This document shows, piece by piece, positions 6,332 through 6,545 of a DNA stretch of 6,545 nt (the first letter of the stretch is position 1; the number at the start of each line of letters is the position of its first letter). This DNA comes from Phycisphaerales bacterium (GTDB taxonomy: Bacteria > Planctomycetota > Phycisphaerae > Tepidisphaerales > Tepidisphaeraceae): positions 33,300 to 39,844 of the forward strand of contig PMAK01000112.1 in assembly GCA_003153655.1 (NCBI GenBank), given 5' to 3'. The notes under the pieces are model-generated. The model worked only from the letters and a program-made list of their open reading frames with translations. It was not told where the DNA came from and did no database searches. The position numbers were made by a program, and so were the translations under genes.

Positions 6332-6545
6332 TCCTTAACGTGACACCAGAATTTCGCCGCTATTCTCGCGAGTAAGACTTGCAACAGCCTGCGAACAATT
6401 GACTTACGACTCAATAAAAATTTCGATTTTTCCTAAAGTAATTCGCATTGGCACGAACAACTCGTAGCCACGACGGTAAATCCACGAAAGAATCGGGATA
6501 ATCAATTGCTCTATTTTCTTCCACCCTTCGCCACCTTGCCATTAC
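6332..6545. other. Low-GC edge region without a supported gene
   Basis: These 214 bases hold no gene I can support. On the minus strand one frame is open from the window edge to a TGA at 6411 (VMARWRRVEE... to RNFY). Another, closed by TAA at 6542-6544, runs to a TAA at 6404 and reads WKKIEQLIIPILSWIYRRG and onward, with GC-richer third positions. Either could be the tail of a gene beyond the window or decayed coding sequence. A six-pair A-T hairpin with a TTCG loop (6416-6431) is present but has no GC stem. No convincing promoter for the ParB-like gene was found. Confidence 0.4.

Noticed and set aside
6193..6414. A 73-codon minus-strand open frame overlapping the ParB-like gene
   Set aside because: It has no motif, needs a TTG start, and half of it is a shadow of the ParB-like domain's coding frame.
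6416..6431. AAAAAT-TTCG-ATTTTT hairpin as a terminator
   Set aside because: All six pairs are A-T with no GC stem; such a palindrome is expected by chance in AT-rich DNA.
1..6545. CRISPR arrays, tRNA or rRNA genes, and insertion-sequence ends
   Set aside because: No regularly spaced direct repeats, cloverleaf-like segments, ribosomal motifs, transposase motifs or terminal inverted repeats were seen on reading both strands.

Overview
The window is GC-rich over most of its length and carries seven protein-coding genes plus a short low-GC edge. It most resembles a Planctomycetota chromosome, probably a Phycisphaerae-like member. The reasons are an N-terminal CxxC...CxxC ribbon of the CENCGYxLxGLPxxGRCPECG type fused to membrane helices, weak or absent Shine-Dalgarno sequences before most genes, and a short lipoprotein with no recognisable family. 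This placement is an inference from sequence style, not a database match.

Left part (1-2033, + strand): the 3' end of one GT39/PMT-like membrane glycosyltransferase is joined by a 4-base ATGA overlap to a complete paralogue. The two share a diagnostic C-terminal soluble domain, so this is a tandem duplication of a polytopic, probably polyprenyl-phosphosugar-dependent, transferase. Middle left (2042-2730, - strand): a convergent gene encodes a secreted lipoprotein of unknown function. It has a textbook extended -10 box, a strong ribosome binding site and a lipobox.

Centre (2738-5494, + strand): three close genes look like one operon. They encode a zinc-ribbon/four-helix membrane protein, a complete zinc-dependent deacetylase of the histone deacetylase/AcuC/acetylpolyamine amidohydrolase superfamily, and a complete M19 (renal-dipeptidase type) zinc dipeptidase. 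The last two are coupled by an ATGA overlap. A small GC hairpin followed by TTTT sits on the final stop codon and may end the operon.

Right part (5491-6545, - strand): base composition falls. Two overlapping genes encode a small protein with a ParB/Srx-like IDGHHR domain, of the kind found as C-terminal tips of polymorphic toxins, and a downstream protein resembling the small family I believe is DUF6896. The arrangement looks like an orphan toxin-tip/immunity cassette and is the most interesting part of the window. The final 214 bases contain no gene I can support.
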